NCBI GenBank assembly: GCA_015680685.1
Contig: MNCI01003297.1
Location: 594,726-658,725, forward strand
From: Gnetum montanum
Lineage: Eukaryota; Streptophyta; Gnetopsida; Gnetales; Gnetaceae
DNA: 64,000 nt
Direction of reading: 5' to 3'
Position numbers and translations under genes: made by a program
In this document: positions 44,000-56,239 of the stretch, piece by piece
Layout: each line of letters starts with the position of its first letter
How positions within the stretch are numbered: the stretch's first letter is position 1
The notes under the pieces: model-generated
What the model saw: the letters and a program-made list of their open reading frames with translations, nothing else
What the model was told of the DNA's origin: nothing
The model's database searches: none

Positions 44000-46362
44000 A
44001 ACATTGTTGGTGAGATCTTCTCTTTGTACATTTACTACCCTCACAACCTTTTTCTGATGTGGTTGTGATGGTAGTTCACCTTGCATTGTGGATGGTGGCA
44101 TTGGTGGCAAGGGATTTGGATTGGAATTTGAGAGATCGGTGACTTGTGGATGCACATGCGAGTTTAGATTAGTTCTTGGTGGTATTATAGTGGGTGATAT
44201 TATGGATTTTAAATAGTAACATTCACTAGTGAGATCGATCATTGGACATAGTATCCATAAGGGTCAGTTGTCAGTATAGATACTATTGGCATGGCCCATG
44301 ATTACAATTACTGCTGCTACTGATGGTAGTGCTCCTATGGTTATAGCAAGGCTCCATTAGGATAGTACATTGGTTGAGGTTGTCACCTATAGTTACCTTG
44401 AGGATAAGGTAACCGTTTGGGCATTTTCTTTTAAACAAATCATGGGTTAAGTGCATATGGCCTAGTTTCTTGCAGATGTATCATGACTAGACAACATTCC
44501 TTAGGATGTTTGTATTGGCACATAGTGCAACCTTCATCATTTATGGAGTTTGTGTCTAAGTACCCAACTATTGAAGAAACTTTTCCCTTTTGTCCAAATT
44601 CTTTCTTCTTCTTTTTGTCTCTACCTCTGTTGAGTGCTTGTTCTACTTTCTCATCCATATTCTTTAGTGTTGTTGTACATTATTCATCTACTCAATTCCA
44701 CATTTTCGCTACTTGTGCTACTACATCGGTAATAGATTTCTAAATTAGTAGCATCCCCTTCTTAATGACTTGATCTAAGGTTTCTTCATCTTGGATATCA
44801 CATACCTATGCATCTCTTTTTCAGATTAATGGATCCATGTTGTATTCTTTAGCTAAATCCATTTTTCTAAGTTCTCCTTCTTCTATTGCCACTTGATCAA
44901 TGAGTCTTTAGATATGATGGATGATTAATTCTGATAGTCTTCTTTGGGCATAAACCCCAAGGGTCTTTCTTATTTTACTTTTCAACCCATCTATGATGTG
45001 TCATAGTTGTTTCTTTGATGAAAATCCATGGCCTAGGCATATGTGTAATAGTGAATAATATCTACCCATTATTGCATCAAGGGTCTCATGAGTCCCTTAT
45101 TTCTAGTTTTGAATTTTCTTTCTTAGGTTTGACACATGAATATGTCTGATATTTGTCATTGAAATTTTAGGTATGGTACTCTAGCGTTTGATGGATTCAG
45201 GTTCCAATGACCTATACTAGCTTTCTACTTCCTCCTCAAGTGTTTTAGGAAATAGATTTAATTTCTACCAATCACTTTCTATGTTTTAAAGGGCATAGGC
45301 ATCATGGAATGCTTAAAGGTGATGCTGAGGATTAACATTGTAGCATCCTTCAAATCTAGACATGTTATTTATATCTAGCCATTTAATTTAGGTATCTTAC
45401 ATGTGCTTGGTTGCTATGTAAACTACTTCTTGAATGTTGATCATGTTCTTGATTGCCATAAGGGGTTCATCATCATGATCAAGTTCATAAGGTCTATGGT
45501 AGCAGTGATCCCTTCTATGCTCATGCCTCTCTTGATCCTCTCTTCTATCTCTATGTCTTCTTCTTTCATACTCATCTTTTGAATTAGAATACCTTGAGTA
45601 TTGATCATGATGATCATGAGCTCTTCTCTTTTCCCTATCAAAGTCTTGATACTTGTGCTATCTCTTGTCATAGTCCTTTGATGATTGTAATGAAGAAAAG
45701 GAGGTAGCAGGAGAACAGTGTTAGCTGGTTCTCCTTTCATGAATCTTGTGAGCTTCCTTGTAGGAATTAGCAGGATCCCTTAGCCTAGAGTCTTGCTTAT
45801 ATCTTGAGTCAGTAGCCTCCCCATTGTGTGTCTCTACCATAGTAGAGAGAAGTTGGACTTTGATAGGTTCTTCTAGTCTAATGATAGGTGTATTTGATGG
45901 CTCCTCATGGTTATGGTGGAGTTGTTCTGAAATGAACTAATCAGCATCAAGCTCTTTTATGACAATAAATGTGTTGGTTTGCTTCCCTTTGGTATGTGCA
46001 TGTTTAATTTCCATAGAAGCATTTCTTTTTATCTACTCTCTTGTAGGTTCATAGGGTATGGTCATATGTTGAGTCACATGGTACCTTTCTTGAATATGGT
46101 CCAAGTGCATTCCTCTTAGAGCAGTTTGTAGCATGTTTAGTGCTACACGTTTGGGAGGTAGAACTATGTTGCCTTGCATATCTCTCCATCTCATTTGTCT
46201 TTCTTGATGGAATATGAAGGTGAAGTTTGGATGATATGGATTAGTACAAGCATAAGTAATTTTTGTCTACATTGGCATTCCCCAGTCTTCTTCATTAGCA
46301 ATTCTGTCACTACTCCTTCATGTGTCCTTGATAGTTGATGGTTGATCATTATGTGAAGCCAT
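44000..46362 (-). pseudogene. gag: Element F gag with zinc knuckle and Pro/Gln-rich tail
   Basis: Starts MASHNDQPSTIKDT at 46362. The conserved NPYHPNFTFIFHQE and RWRDMQGNIVLPP lie near 46240-46160. The charged Arg/His/Asp middle (YERRRHRDRREDQERHEHRR) is at ~45560-45500. The capsid region (FEGCYNVNPQHHL, ESWYRSLEPESIKR, YYSLLHICLGHGF) is at 45360-45010. The frame 44658-44440 carries DEGCTMCQYKHPKECC, a CX2CX4HX4C knuckle. The Pro-rich tail ends near 44050. About twenty stops are present. It packages RNA; together with the protease it is all the coding capacity F retains. Confidence 0.85.
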
Positions 46363-46480
46363 GTTATTGTTTTCTAATGGTTTATGTTGAGAGTGCTTTA
46401 TATTAAGGTTGTGAAGATTAGAGTTAGGTTTTGATACAACAAACTTTTGAAAATTAATTACTTAGTATAACATTGAATTA

Positions 46481-46498
46481 TCCCTAGTAATGGCACCA
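46481..46498 (-). promoter_or_regulatory. Primer-binding site of element F (tRNA-Asp)
   Basis: tccctagtaatggcacca on the plus strand, a decayed tRNA-Asp 3' end, one base from the LTR. Confidence 0.75.
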
Positions 46499-46499
46499 A

Positions 46500-47374
46500 T
46501 GATGAGCAGTGGAGTATCCAACACCCAACCTTATGAGATACAAGTGTTCACACGCAATCATGGTCAAACTTTGCAGATAAGACAATGTGATTATACTAGT
46601 AATTAGTTAGTGTTCATGATTGTTGTGTTCCCACATGAGTTAGTAAAATTGATGCATATGGTTTAACTCATGATGAGGTATATGATATTGATGTTGTATT
46701 GGCCATTGGGCTCCTAATAAACATGAAGTGAAGATAAAGGTTTCTTATTCTAAGTAATGGTAAAGGAATCTAATCTAGCCTATGCAATGAGCAACCAATC
46801 CTAGCCTTTTTTTCACACCTTTGACTTCATGTAACTACTCTTGGGATTACCAAGTACCATACTATTGGATGTACCAAGTGACAGTACTACTGGGTTACCA
46901 AGTAGCTACACTTAAGTTTTTAAGATTAGTCATACTCATTCCACTTGATGACATTAAAAGTAAATTTCAAGAAATCATAAACATTAACTATGAAAATAGT
47001 AAAACATTAAGCTAAATAAAAATAGAAATAAAACTAAGTGTTGCTGAAATGATGGAAAGTAATCTCAATATTTATTTCTAGTCATGTAATATGTCCAAGT
47101 ACATCACACTCAAATAAAGACTCCATTCAATCACTTAAGATCACATGGTGGGCACACAGTGCTAAGTACTGAAAGCTAAAATCATGAAAAAAAAACTAAA
47201 AGAGTTTTGTTATTAAGTTATCAATCTACTTTAGATCTATGTGCCCAAGTGTTGCTTATATAGGTTGGCATGCATCCCACGATATTTTTTAAACAATAAT
47301 GTATGGTGAGATATGATAACATATCTATGATATCGTAGATATGATATCGTTGTTTAAAATTTTTGGATTTATCA
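46500..47374 (-). mobile_element. Element F 5' LTR
   Basis: 875 bp, from tgatgagcagtgg to ttggatttatca, followed by CTAAT at 47375. It contains the TATA region (gcttatatagg, ~47251), a GATATC-type cluster (47278-47352), and the paired TTACCAAG module (46843-46905). It matches the truncated 3' LTR at 31588-32260. Confidence 0.92.
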
Positions 47375-48330
47375 CTAATGGAAAAATGAAGAAGTAAATG
47401 AATGTTTATAATTAAAGATCATTTTGATGTGAGTGAATTAGGAAATGATATTTGAAGTAGGAGAACCCATGAATGTATAGCATACTATAGAAAATAAAAA
47501 TTGGTATGAGGTAATGAAGGAAAAGCATAATATGTTAATGAAAAATGGTACTTGGAAATTGGTTAATTATTCACTACAAACAAAAATATCAACATGTAAA
47601 TGAGTTTTTCATGTAAAGAGAAAAGATGATAGCACAGTTGACAAATATAAGGCTCGGTTAGTTGTTAAATACTTTGAATAAAGAAAAGATATTGATTATT
47701 AAGAAACATTTGCATCCACTATGAAGTAGAGGACCATACAGTGTATTTTTTCCTTAGCATCATCTTATGGTTAGAAATTATATCAGCTATATGTGAAATT
47801 TACCTTTCTTAATAAAGGTCTACAAAAAATATTTTTGTATTAACTAGGCGGCTTTATGGATTTAAAGTTCAATAATCATGTCTACAAACTGAAAAAGTTC
47901 TTTTATAGGTTAAAACAAGGTCCTTGAGAATGGTACATAAAGTTTGATGAATTTGTACATGAAATAGGGTTCCAATGATATAATGCATATGTTTGTTTTT
48001 ATGTTATAGAAACAAAAGATTGATGGAGGGGTGTAATTATGTTGTTATATGTTAATGATATAGTAATAACTAGGGAGACTGAGCAATTGATACATTATGT
48101 TAAGAATCAATTAAGAAAAAAATTTGAAATGTCATAGCTTGGCCTCCTCATTTATTTTCCTAGTTTTGATTTCATTAGTCATTAAACTACATATGAGTCA
48201 CTCAAAAGAAGTTTGGTTTGAATTTAGTAAAAAAATTATCATATGATGGACTTTAAAATTTGATTAACATCATTCGATTCTGACAATGCATCATGGATGG
48301 ATGATTCATAGGATATAAGAAGTTGATTGG
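47375..48330 (+). pseudogene. pol: Copia element C reverse transcriptase
   Basis: EEPMNV.HTIENKNWYEVM (~47465), KNGTWKLVNYSLQTK, CK.VFHVKRKDDSTVDKYKARLVVK (~47600-47665), then FMDLKFNNHVYKLKK-like text and LLYVNDIVITRE (~48035-48070). The last is the YVDD catalytic box with Asp changed to Asn. Ty1/copia RT follows integrase, as here. The frame begins at the CTAAT duplication left by F. Many stops; inactive. Confidence 0.85.
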
Positions 48331-48933
48331 AAAATTAATTTACTTGACAAATACTTGGTTAGATATTTCATATTAAGCTAATCTATTATTTAAATTTAAT
48401 CAAAAACCAACATACAAATGAATTTGTGCAAAGATATACATATACACTTAAAGGATACTATTAACTATAGTTTAAATTATGATTATCCTTCAAAAGTTTA
48501 TTTAGAAAGCTACATAAATGTAGACTATGATGGCAATACATTTTCATGGTGTTCCACTATAAGATTTTTAGTCAAACACTATGGAAACACAATGTTATGA
48601 TGGTTGACAAAATAAAAGGCTATTATGAATCTAGTTATAGAGTTAAAGTGGCTTCATCGGTTATTTAAATATCTTAAGGAGGACATTGTATTGCCAATAA
48701 CAATTTATTATGATAATCAAAGTACCATTAAGTTGATTAAGAATCTAGTATTCGATGAGAGAACCAAGCACATCGAAATTGTGGTGCATTACATTCAACA
48801 TGTATTTGCTGAAAGGTTCATTTTACTAGTCTACATTAGCACAAGAGATGATCTTGTTGATGGTTTTACCAAACCATTGAGCATAAATAATTTTAATACT
48901 TTTGTAAATGTGTTGAATCTTCATTCTTTATGA
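48331..48933 (+). pseudogene. pol: Copia element C RNase H
   Basis: Frame 48418-48600 contains KDTINYSLNYDYPSKVYL and NVDYDGN, corresponding to the 'GYSDADWAG' region. Frame 48625-48933 contains ELKWLHRLFKYLKEDI, IYYDNQSTIKLIKN, RTKHIEIVVHYIQH and DDLVDGFTKPLS. These are the hallmark end of copia Pol (xCDNQSAI, RTKHIDI, ADIFTKPL). It removes template RNA during reverse transcription. The C-terminus lies 30 bp before the 3' LTR. Confidence 0.9.
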
Positions 48934-48962
48934 ATAAAACTTCTGTTTCATTTAACAAAGGA

Positions 48963-49298
48963 TCTTAAAGATATTTCTTTCATTGTACAAACTCATCATT
49001 ATATTTTATATGTACTTTATTATTTACGGCTATGAATTCTATAATTACATCTTCATGGTTTTGTACATCATAGTGTTATAGTGTTTTTGTTACTTCAATA
49101 ACTTGTTAATATTCATTAAGACATTTATTAACATTTAGTTGTAAATATTAAGTCCAGTTATGACCATGTTTTGTTTGGTCATGATGTTTGCATGTTTTAA
49201 ATATTTATGGAATGATGTTTGGATGTGTATAATGGTCGTTTCTTCTTTCTTCATATCTAGCTATTGAGTTACTTATGATTGGTCTTGTAAACTTCACA
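48963..49298 (+). mobile_element. Copia element C 3' LTR
   Basis: 336 bp matching the 5' LTR at 27630-27951, ending cttgtaaacttcaca. The start (tcttaaag) is placed by alignment; TG seems mutated. A clear polypurine tract is not seen. Confidence 0.8.
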
Positions 49299-51214
49299 AT
49301 AGAAATGGGGTTACATGCAATACGACATGTCTCCAACGTAAGTGTTAACATGCATGAGCTTTCCTTTTGTAACTAGACATGTTTTTGTTTTTTGTTTTTT
49401 TCTTGAAATAAAACATAAAATGAGCCTTCCCCATGGGAAGCAAAGGTGATAATTTTAAGAGGAAAAAAAAAAGGTTTGTATTCATAAGGTTTATACATTT
49501 TTTATTGAAAATTTGATTTTTGCTAAAAATGAATACCATAGCTCTAGTTTTGATGAACCAAGGGTGAAGGCCAATGTTTTTGAACATCCTAGATGCATTG
49601 GTAAGATTAGATTATTGGTAGGACATTATCCTAAGGCACATGCTTAGTAAAGTTATTTCACAAGATATTTAGTTTTAATTAAAACTAGCTCACAATTCTA
49701 GTTTGATGGCTTGGGTAGGGTTAGGATTCTAACTACTCCATAAATAGAGGGTTATATAATTATATATGCATAATACAAAATAAAATTAGATTTTAACATT
49801 CAGCCATCAATTATATAAAATATATATATTTAAGCATCAATAGTATCAAACAAAAAAAGATACAAAACTTTCATAAAATACTTTAACAGCTAGATTGTAT
49901 ATTGTATATACTTGAGTCAAGTAATAATTTAATTCTATTATTTAATTTATGATGTTAAAAATAAGTTATTAAATTGCATTTGACATCATTAAATTAAATA
50001 ATTAGATTTATGCATTAAATTAAGTAATTAAAACCTATAGAAAATTTTTAGTTGTGACATAACCCATCTTGTGTAACTTTAGAAAGGTGAAATGTTACCT
50101 TAACTTAACCAAAAAAGTGATCTTTGTTATTGAAAATAAAAAATATAGTGTGAACTAAGGTGCAGGACATAAATCAAATAATGTTAACATAAATGACCAC
50201 AAGATTTAATAGTTTAAAATAAATAAAGAATTAATGAAAACCTAAATATTCTAGATCATAATTGAAATAGCACTAAATAAATTTACTTATGAAGAGTTGA
50301 ATAGAATGTACATAACAATTTTTTAGAATATGAAAGAGAAGTTTCATGAAAGATAAATAATTCGAGCATAAAAAAATCAAAGCACAATTAACAATCTACA
50401 TCCTAGTCTTCTCAAAATTAGCACCACTAGAAGAATAAATCAAAATAAGTCAAACATTATGAAACAATTACTCAACCCATACTTTACTTTAAAATGACAT
50501 CTCTATTTGTGTAGCTATTGTGCCAAGGCTTATCTTCCAGGTATTTCAACTCTAGAAGGGTGTTTCTACTAGGTTGTAGTTAGGTCCTAGTTATGTTTTA
50601 TTCTTCACCACAAGTTGCAGTTGGGTTGTATTTTTAAACCATAGATCATGGCTAGGTTTTGTGTTAATTAAGAGTTATAGTTGTATTATGATTAGGTATT
50701 AAGCTTAAACATGATTTAGTTTGGGTCATATATTACAAATTGTGAATTGTGGTTAGCTCATGGGACTTTACCATGAGTTGTGGTTAGAGTGTAGTGTTGT
50801 AAGAATAGTGACATAAATTTTGTAAATATGCAATAGTGTCAAAAACTTAATGTTGGTGTCCAATGGCATTTAGATTAGGTAGAGATAAGGCAAAACATAA
50901 GACATCACATTATTTACTCATATTAATCAATTTTTCAAAGGAGACAAATCATAAAAAAATATAAATAAAGATTCAATTAATCAATTAATGTTTAAAAGTA
51001 TGCTCTTAAAATCCAAAGCAATGGATATAAAATTTCTACTAATTACAAATTTTAAGTTGATGAATATTATTAATCTAAGTATTCTTGAGGGAACTTGTAC
51101 ATTTGTGCATATTTATGTATCACTTGTAGTAATAGACTATATATAAGAGATGAAAATATATTAAATTAAATGTAGGCCCATTACAAAAATTATAACAAGA
51201 TCAATATACATATC
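49299..51214. other. Unassigned AT-rich region between elements C and G
   Basis: No coding I trust. It contains an 18-bp hairpin (49938-50001) and, at 50520-50800, loosely periodic ggttaggt/agttgtggttag wording. It may be host intergenic DNA into which C and G inserted, or an eroded element. Confidence 0.4.
49938..50001. repeat. Imperfect inverted repeat (hairpin)
   Basis: ttatttaatttatgatgt and acatcattaaattaaataa pair with one extra base around a ~27-base loop. It could be a MITE-like or simple AT palindrome. Confidence 0.6.
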
Positions 51215-52057
51215 TAATGAACCATATTTTATCTGGCTCTGATATCAAATACGTGATATTGGGGCCCAAGAAATGATGTTAGATATATGATATTGTGGGA
51301 TGTGTACCAACCTATAAATATAGCGCTTGGGCACATAGTTTGGACATAGTTTTATCATAGCATAATAAATCTCTTGCAGTTTCTTTTCTCCAAAGTTAGA
51401 ATATTTTCTAATGTGCCCATAGTAAGAGTCATTAAGTGTACGGATCTTTATTCGAGCACTGTTATACCTAAGCACAGTAGTGTGTGCAACAATAAAGATG
51501 ATCTTTCTGATCAAACCTTGGAGTACCCTGGCTAGACTAATTATTTTATTTATGCATTTAATATTTTGTACAATTTCCTTATAGTTCTTTCAAGTAATTA
51601 AGCTAAATTAAACTAGATAGATTAAATAGTAATCAATTAAGCACATAAGTATGACCTTTGAGCATGTGCATGACGCTTGGTAATCCCAGTAATGCTTAAC
51701 ATTTGGTAACCTAGCAGCGTTATACATGTTCAAGATGTGCATAGAAAGTGGGATCGAATACTTAGGATAGTTAGTTATTAATTAGCAATTAGATTAGTTA
51801 AATTGGTTCATAAATTAAGATTCAACTTGTTGTTAATCGTAGATGAATAAACTATAAAATAATAAAAATCATGTGCCTAAATTACACTTAACCATACAAC
51901 TAAGCTTCACAAGTGTAGTTGGGAAGAAAACGATCATCACAATTAGATTTTGGGTCTTGGAACTAGTGTACTTAAGAACTTAAGGTTTACAGAATTCAAC
52001 TAGATCATGCATGAATGCTTGTGATTCATATGGTTGGGTGTAGGGGTCTGCTCATCA
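51215..52057 (+). mobile_element. Element G (Athila) 5' LTR
   Basis: 843 bp, from taatgaaccat (TGATGA decayed) to ctgctcatca. It is nearly colinear with the solo LTR 12998-13856 reversed. The TATA box ctataaatatagcgc is at 51310, with GATATC-like repeats before it. A primer site follows directly. Confidence 0.88.
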
Positions 52058-52058
52058 T

Positions 52059-52075
52059 TGGCATCATTACCGGGA
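52059..52075 (+). promoter_or_regulatory. Primer-binding site of element G (degenerate tRNA-Asp)
   Basis: tggcatcattaccggga resembles the tRNA-Asp complement TGGCGCCGTTGCCGGGGA, one base after the LTR. Confidence 0.75.
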
Positions 52076-52220
52076 CCTTTTGTTTGTTATGTGTGCAATT
52101 TAGGACTTAGTAAAAAATTATTTAGGATCATTGGAACAAATCCTAAAGTCATATCATACATAAAAAAAACCTACAACAACTATAAGAAAGCACACTACAT
52201 TTCTTGTCTTCTAATACAAG

Positions 52221-53509
52221 ATGTCTTCTTCTCATAAGAGTGGTTGTCTGCCCAAGTCTAACAGAGTAAATCAGCAAGTGTGCCAAAAATACAGAGTGGT
52301 ATATGCTCATCCTAATGAGTATGTACCTAATTTCACCTTCGTCCTACACCAAGATGAACTACTGTAGTGGCAAGACATGGAGGGAAACATTGTGTCGTTG
52401 CCCGATCGATCGATTCTTGCGATGCTCCAACAAAATATTATGCAGTTGGGAATCCAAGGGATTCATGCTAGATATGTTATGTAGGATAGTGATGCGAAGG
52501 ATTACAATCCCACTAATGCACAATGTTTGAGGGATTGGTAACTAGGACAGTGCTACAAGTCTGTGAAGGGGAAGTGGTCCAATGATTTTCTGTTCTTGAT
52601 GTACCAAAAAGATGGTGGAGAACCCTTCTTTGGGGGTTTTTCATTTAGAGAGACTTCTCTCTTTAACTTCATTAAAGGAGGTCAAAACTAGAACTTGCAG
52701 TTCATGATACATAGTCCTAGTTTTGACAAGAATAGATCCCATGACAAAGGGGAATGCAAGGAGGAGAGTCATGGAAGGGATGCAAGTAAGTGACATGATC
52801 ATGATTGTGGCCACAACCATAAAGGAGGGGATGGAAGGCACTATGATGATGTTAGTTCTCCTTCATCTTCACCTTATTCATCATCTTCTTCCTCTTCTAG
52901 CTCTGAATGCAATTACAAGGGGTGCAATCACGATGGAGATGATCGATGAGACTAAATGATCAGAGCAATCATTGGACCAATCAAGATCTAGGGTGTAGGC
53001 ATTTAAGAGAGGTCCATCATCATGAATGAAGGGGTAGCAGAGGACATTATTAGCACCAAGATCATGACTATGATGAGCCTTTTCTTGTCACTCAAAGCAT
53101 GATAAACATTGCAAAGGTAGTGAGAATTCTTATAAGGCACATAAAGGTTAGCTAAATCAAGAGGCTAGACATGAACAATATCCTCAATCTTGAAGGGGGA
53201 TATAACTCAAATTTGCAAAATCATCTTGAGGCTTTTCATAATGCATATGCCTTGTAAAATATAGAAAATAACTAGAAAAATGTTAAGTTATTTCCTTGGA
53301 CACTCATCAAAGAAGTAGAAAGTTGGTACTGGTCCTTGAAGTTGGGATCAATCCATAGATGGAGTATGATGCTTGAACTATTCAATGACAAGTATCAAAT
53401 GTACTCTTGAGTGTCCAATTTGAGAAGGTAGATACAAGGTTAGAAGCAAGAAACACATGAGTCCTTGGATGATGTCATGAATAGATATTATTCCTTATTA
53501 CACTGATGT
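52221..53509 (+). pseudogene. gag: Element G gag, 5' part (interrupted by element E)
   Basis: Starts MSSSHKSGCLPKSN at 52221. The conserved VVYAHPNEYVPNFTFVLHQD and WQDMEGNIVSLPD lie at 52290-52400. A His/Asp-rich and Ser-rich middle spans 52710-52950 (SPSSSPYSSSSSSSS). The capsid domain spans 53100-53505 (GYNSNLQNHLEAFHNAYAL, ESWYWSLKLGSIHRWSMM, RYYSLLH). It breaks at H-stop/C, where the element E duplication begins; the frame resumes at 63468 with CPSHGY. The stop there is a TGA where relatives have Arg. Confidence 0.85.
53505..53509. repeat. Target-site duplication GATGT/GATGC of element E, left copy
   Basis: gatgt before the E LTR and gatgc at 63468-63472 after the other LTR differ by one C/T. 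The right copy keeps the Cys codon expected in gag. Confidence 0.85.
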
Positions 53510-54369
53510 TGATGAGTGGCGAGGTATCCCTATGCTCAACCATACAAATACAAGCGTACATGCACAATCTGGTCGAATTCCAAGGACTAAGTGTTTATGC
53601 GCCTTGATGGAACAAGGATGGGTTGGTTAATCATTGTCTTCCCAAGCTTACTTGTATGTCACGATTGTATGGTTAGGTAAACTTGAGGCATATGATTTTT
53701 ATGGCTTTTATGTTTTTATTGTCTCGGTACTAATAAAGGAGGAGAAAGATGACTACATAACTAATTTAATTTAACTACTGATTAACTAGAATTTAATTAA
53801 TCCTAACACCAGGATTCGTTCTCACTTTCCGTACACATCTTGAACCAGTGCAACACTACTGTGATTACCAAGTGCTAATCATTACTAGGTTACCAAGTGT
53901 TACACGCATGCTCGAAGTGATTGTACTAAGTGTGTTTACTTAGGAGAGTTGTAGGGTGAGAGAGAGAGAGGGGGAGAGAACATTAATTAACTAAGAAAGT
54001 TTTTAATAATAGTAATTAACATTAACTAATCTATTTTGGATGCTGCAAGGTTTATCATAAAGTTCATCTTTATTGCCATACACAAGGTGTGCTCAGGTAC
54101 ATAATGCTTGAATAAANAGGTACACAATGCTCGAATAAATATTCATTCACTTTATGACTCCTACTGTGGGCACGCAGAAATAATTCTAACTCTGAGAGGG
54201 AGAAAAGGCAAGATTTTGGATAAGGTACTAAGACTAACTTCCTAAACCAAGTGTGTCTGCCTCTTATTTATAGGCAATGAGGCAGGATGTGATATCTGAT
54301 ATCTGACATCGCATGGCAAGCTTTGATATCATGGACCCAATATCACGGATGCGATATTGCGGTTCATCA
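53510..54369 (-). mobile_element. Element E (Athila) 3' LTR
   Basis: 860 bp, tgatgagtggcgagg to ttgcggttcatca, matching 62633-63467 throughout. It includes the CT-rich gagagagagaggg tract, TATA at 54265 and a GATATC cluster (54287-54362). An N at 54117 is flanked by a ~22-bp duplication absent from the other LTR. Confidence 0.95.
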
Positions 54370-56239
54370 TATCCCCACGACTAAATGAAAACTCATCCTT
54401 GAGTTCCTTACAAAATATTGGAAAGGTATGGGATTATTGACTGAATAACAATTGGCAGTGAGACAGGATGACAGACTTTAAGTGCTTGGTAAACAAATTG
54501 ACAATACATTACAACATTGGTGTTCATACCCATGGTGGTGAACACTGTACATAAGTGACATCCATACCTTCATTCAATAGTTTGAAGAGAGAGAGAAAAA
54601 AAAAGAAAATGAGATGCATTGCTACCAATGTTGAGATTGCGCCCTCCATTGTTTATCCATAGCCATACAACCAGACTTGTTCTTGGCATAAATGTTCTAG
54701 CTCCAGTCCATCCCATGTGCTTCCTCCTATTCTAATCCATAGTTCATGTAATTGCCATCTGCACACACAACATAGTCCCAAATGAGCAAGGATAAGTAAG
54801 CCATAATGCAATTGATACCTTGCCTCAATATAAAGTGGATTGGTTGGGTTGTGGTTATGGTAGAAATTGGGTTAGATGTTTATTAATTATAACTACCCAA
54901 GGTGTAGGGGTTAGGCAAGTAGTAGAATGAAGAAAGTGAAAAATTTGGGCCAGGGCCCCTACAACTAAGAGTGAACCTCTGGTAGCAATAAGATGGAAAA
55001 ATATAAGGAACAAGAAAGATGGGAAAAAATAACAACGACAACACCAATAACGTGGATGTCAAAGATGGGGATGAAACAAGAAATGGTTGATTGTAGATAA
55101 TGTTTAAGGAAAAGAACTTAAAAATTGCATCAAAAAGGAATGCCAGTGGGTCCTCCCCAAAGCAGGCTTATGCCCTTTATGCCCTGACAAACCCACAAAC
55201 CAAAGAGTCTGTAGGCTCTAGGAATGTCATTTGGAAGCAAGAGTTAAAAACTTACCCACAATATTTTACCAAGGAAAAACAATGCATCAACCAAGATATG
55301 GACTAATTATAAAATTTACAATGAGGTGGAAAATGGGAAGAAAGATGGAGAGTAGAAAATGGAATGGAATCCTAAGAGCAAGGTTGTGTAAAGTCCCTTA
55401 TGTATAGCATGGTTAATGTGACTGAGTAGAACTCATTCCAAATCTAGACTCAAATGAACCACATTCAGTGACCTCGCATCAATACACTTGGCCAATCCAT
55501 CCCCTTGAAGCAACAAGAATGCCTCCACAAAAAGTGACCACAATCCCAAGGAGAGCAAGATGGAGAAGCAAGAAGCGAGAAAGGGCCTTAGTTAGAGGGA
55601 ACCTTTAGGCATGGGTAACATGTCTTTCCAGTGTCATAACTAGTGCTTGTAGCCCATATTTCTTTATTATGACTAAGGGGTGTGCTTTGAATTCCCACTT
55701 TTTTTTTACGTGAGAACCACACTATGTAAAGATTTATTTTTATTCACTCAGCTTCTTGATATTTGATCAATGGAAAAATGATAGAAAACCCAAGAAAAAG
55801 CATGCAAGCACCCAAGAGAATGACCAGCATAAATGCATCGAATTCCCTTGAAGTCACACCCTTTTCATCCATTGAGTCCTTCATTGGTTTGAAGAATACC
55901 AAGCCACCAATTCATTAATAAGTTTATTGAGAAAAAGGAACAGTACAGTTCCAAAACTGAGGGAGACCATAGAGTGGAATGGATGAATGGACGACGTGGA
56001 CTCATTACCTATTTTATCAAAAGAACCATATCATGATGTCAACATCATAATTCAAAGGTAAAAACCAAACATTAGAAATCAATATTATATAATTCAATCC
56101 ACCATCATGAGCACTTATTGTATGATGAATGAAAGTAAATCAACCAATCAAAGAAATAGTAAAAATGGTAGCAATGGTGTAAAAAATAAATAAATATGAA
56201 AGACTATGTAAAACAAAAATACAAAAATACAAAAAGAAC
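54370..56239 (-). other. Element E 3' noncoding region
   Basis: 1.87 kb between integrase and the 3' LTR, the place of an env-like gene in some Athila elements, but no sense-strand frame of note is present. It starts with a short polypurine stretch on the minus strand (cgtggggata at the LTR). It carries the noncoding modules shared with D and F, at 54898, 55146, 55587, 55615, 55675 and 55843, and the A-rich tract at 56150-56235. The 68-codon frame at 55100-55306 on the plus strand is antisense and is not called. Confidence 0.6.

Noticed and set aside
50520-50800. Degenerate telomere-like ggttaggt wording
   Set aside because: Period is irregular and the motif is mixed with other words; not convincing as interstitial telomeric repeat.
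54370-56239. Env-like gene of Athila
   Set aside because: No sense-strand frame, signal peptide or membrane segment could be followed; the region holds short conserved noncoding blocks instead.
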